Part shown: positions 7,013 to 8,011 of the stretch, piece by piece
Layout of the letters: the number at the start of each line of letters is the position of its first letter
Position numbering within the stretch: the first letter of the stretch is position 1
NCBI GenBank assembly: GCA_034430415.1
Contig: DAOUEN010000094.1
Span: forward strand, 1-8,011
Direction of reading: 5' to 3'
Origin: JADFUZ01 sp034430415
GTDB taxonomy: Bacteria > Chloroflexota > Dehalococcoidia > GIF9 > AB-539-J10
DNA length: 8,011 bases
Program-made: the position numbers and the translations under genes
The notes under the pieces: model-generated
The model's database searches: none
What the model was told of the DNA's origin: nothing
The model's input: only the letters and a program-made list of their open reading frames with translations

Positions 7013-7101
7013 CATCCGGGGCGCGCTCACGGCAGCTCCGATCTCCCTGGTCCAGGGCTACACGCCAATTGATATCCCGGATCCAGAAGCGGGCTGAGCT
7101 G

Positions 7102-7281
7102 GGCGCCAGCGTCGACACCTATGTCACTCCTCAGGGGCGCCTGGGCTCAGCCCAGTTTCACTTCGAGGTTGTCCACAAGCTCGGCGAGCTCAGCCCTGGC
7201 TGCGGCAGGCCGATCATGAGGATTTCGGTGCGGAGCAGGGGCAGCTACTTCTGCCCCGGTTGCCAGCCACTCACATCCTAG
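7102..7281 (+). pseudogene. mutM: Detached 3' fragment of mutM (zinc-finger end)
   Basis: The frame encodes 59 residues aligning to the end of MutM, from GASVDTYVTPQG to SYFCPGCQ, with seven amino-acid differences and the same TAG stop. The first zinc cysteine (Cys243 of MutM) is Ser here (ELSPGC), while the other three are kept. The catalytic N-terminal domain is absent. The open frame does extend upstream into the end of the fusion gene, but nothing there resembles MutM beyond a few residues (IQKRAE against LQKAVTAE), and no ribosome site is seen. About half of the nucleotide differences are silent, more than expected from neutral decay alone. The fragment may therefore have diverged as part of a working mutM in another lineage before arriving here. 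Confidence 0.85.
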
Positions 7282-7298
7282 CCTTGCGAGACTCTTGA
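7102..7298 (+). repeat. Direct repeat R2: second copy of the mutM 3' end
   Basis: This is the gap-free partner of R1 (3181-3377). By hand count it has 15 mismatches in 197 bp: seven silent codon changes, seven amino-acid changes (one of them by two substitutions), and an identical 17-nt tail after the stop. It begins 89 bp after the fusion gene's stop; the segment 7013-7101 holds no recognisable gene or terminator. Weak similarity with indels may extend upstream to about 7081 (TCCAGAA in both). The spacing between equivalent bases of R1 and R2 is 3,921 bp. Confidence 0.93.
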
Positions 7299-7304
7299 CG
7301 GGCG

Positions 7305-7359
7305 CCGCGCCAACTGCCAATATCTCGCGAGGCGGAGTGAACCGACAGCCTTGGCGCGG
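7305..7359. repeat. Inverted repeat ahead of the DUF3795 gene
   Basis: CCGCGCCAA (7305-7313) and TTGGCGCGG (7351-7359) are perfect 9-bp inverted arms. The stem can continue with CTG (7314-7316) against CAG (7346-7348) past a 2-nt bulge. The loop includes the 8-bp palindrome CTCGCGAG (7324-7331). There is no T-run after the right arm, so it is not a standard intrinsic terminator. It starts 7 bp after R2 ends and finishes 14 bp before the next ATG. It could be a leader-RNA hairpin, an operator or a junction scar; the function is unknown. Confidence 0.6.
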
Positions 7360-7373
7360 ACCGGATAACCAGG

Positions 7374-7985
7374 ATGAGTGAACAGCCAGTCAAGACCTAC
7401 CCCACCCTCGGGTGTTGTGGCATAGACTGTGGACTGTGCCCCAGATACTACACGGTGGGCAGCTCACGGTGCCTGGGATGCTGCGGGCCCGATTTCTTCG
7501 CCAAACACCCGTCGTGCTCGTTCATCACTTGCTGTGTGAAAAGAAAGGGGCTTGAGGCGTGCGCCCAATGTGACGACTTTCCGTGCCCCAAGTTCGACGG
7601 TTGGACAGAGGACAGGGAGGATGTCTATGACTCTTTCGTGACTCACAGAAAGGCTATGCCCAATCTTGTTTTTGTCCGGGAGCGCGGTATAGAGGAATTC
7701 ATCAGACAGCAAGAGCGACGGATTGAACTGCTCAAGGCAATGCTACTGGCCTTTGATGATGGAAGAGCCAAGAGCTTCTATTGCACTGCTGCCGCCCTGC
7801 TTCCGATAGCTGACCTGGAGGTATCCCTGGATAGAGCCAGGCAGCGAACAGGGTCGGCCGAACTCGGTTCGGATGACATGAGGGCCAGGGCTGGAGTACT
7901 CAGAGGCCTTCTTGACGAATGCGCCACCAGAAGAGAAATTGAACTGAGGTTGATAAAAAGGAGCAAAAGTCAGGCAGGGAACTAG
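7374..7985 (+). CDS. DUF3795-type cysteine-rich protein
   Basis: This 203-residue soluble protein carries 13 cysteines in its first 71 residues: 14, 15, 19, 22, 33, 36, 37, 48, 53, 54, 63, 66 and 71. The pattern CGIDCGLCP...RCLGC...C-x4-CC...KGLEACAQCDDFPC matches the DUF3795 family as I recall it. Members are small, common in anaerobic bacteria and archaea, and have no established function; clustered cysteines suggest zinc or iron-sulfur binding. The second half (from about residue 85) is charged and helical in character, with one further Cys137 in FYCTAAALLPIADLEV. No signal peptide or membrane segment is visible. The ATG at 7374 has only a weak ribosome site (CAGG). It is co-directional with the cluster but separated from it by R2 and the inverted repeat, so probably a separate unit. 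Confidence 0.8.
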   Translation: MSEQPVKTYPTLGCCGIDCGLCPRYYTVGSSRCLGCCGPDFFAKHPSCSFITCCVKRKGLEACAQCDDFPCPKFDGWTEDREDVYDSFVTHRKAMPNLVFVRERGIEEFIRQQERRIELLKAMLLAFDDGRAKSFYCTAAALLPIADLEVSLDRARQRTGSAELGSDDMRARAGVLRGLLDECATRREIELRLIKRSKSQAGN

Positions 7986-8011
7986 TCCTCGCCGGGCATT
8001 AGCTCCAGCCC

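Noticed and set aside
3378..7101. Insertion sequence or integron explanation for the bracketed cluster
   Set aside because: No transposase, integrase, terminal inverted repeats or short target-site duplication is visible. The only repeats are the two mutM ends.
6877..7281. A 134-codon open frame overlapping the end of the fusion gene and running into the mutM fragment
   Set aside because: Its first part is an alternative frame of the methyltransferase coding sequence and only the last 60 codons resemble MutM. No ribosome site is seen, so it is treated as a pseudogene fragment.
7295..7326. TTGACG followed by TATCTC as a promoter for the DUF3795 gene
   Set aside because: The -35 is good but the spacer is 20 bp and the -10 matches only three of six, so it is too weak to call.

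Overview
The window looks like bacterial chromosome of moderately high GC content. It carries housekeeping and redox genes, then a three-gene cluster that appears to make an activated lipid head group, then a cysteine-rich conserved gene. NfnAB points to an anaerobic redox economy. A polA/mutM neighbourhood together with a DUF3795 protein would fit Chloroflexota such as Dehalococcoidia, but that placement rests on memory of gene content and is tentative.

Layout. Positions 1-180 hold the 3' end of polA. Facing it on the minus strand is an nfnA-nfnB operon (2448 down to 204), with the two genes overlapping by 8 bp. A short divergent promoter region (2449-2544) separates it from mutM (2545-3360). 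The mutM promoter sits so close to the ATG that its mRNA is probably leaderless.

Downstream lies a co-directional cluster: a CDP-alcohol phosphatidyltransferase-like membrane protein (3552-4334), a HisC/CobD-like PLP enzyme (4353-5447), and a fusion of a LicC-like cytidylyltransferase with a SAM methyltransferase (5444-7012). A coherent reading is that the PLP enzyme makes or modifies an amino-alcohol phosphate or aminophosphonate, the cytidylyltransferase activates it with CTP, the membrane enzyme transfers it to a lipid acceptor, and the methyltransferase methylates the head group or its precursor. The substrate cannot be read from the sequence. The membrane enzyme also lacks the last aspartate of its catalytic motif.

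The most unusual structure is that this cluster lies between two direct copies of the mutM 3' end. R1 (3181-3377) is the real gene end. R2 (7102-7298) is a detached fragment. The two are 197 bp each, align without gaps and differ at about 15 positions, and both include the same 17 bp past the stop codon. The region therefore looks like a cassette inserted at, or able to recombine out of, the 3' end of mutM. Recombination between the copies would remove 3,921 bp and leave an uninterrupted mutM. After R2 come a 9-bp inverted repeat and a DUF3795-type gene (7374-7985).

No tRNA, rRNA, CRISPR array, transposase or integrase was seen.
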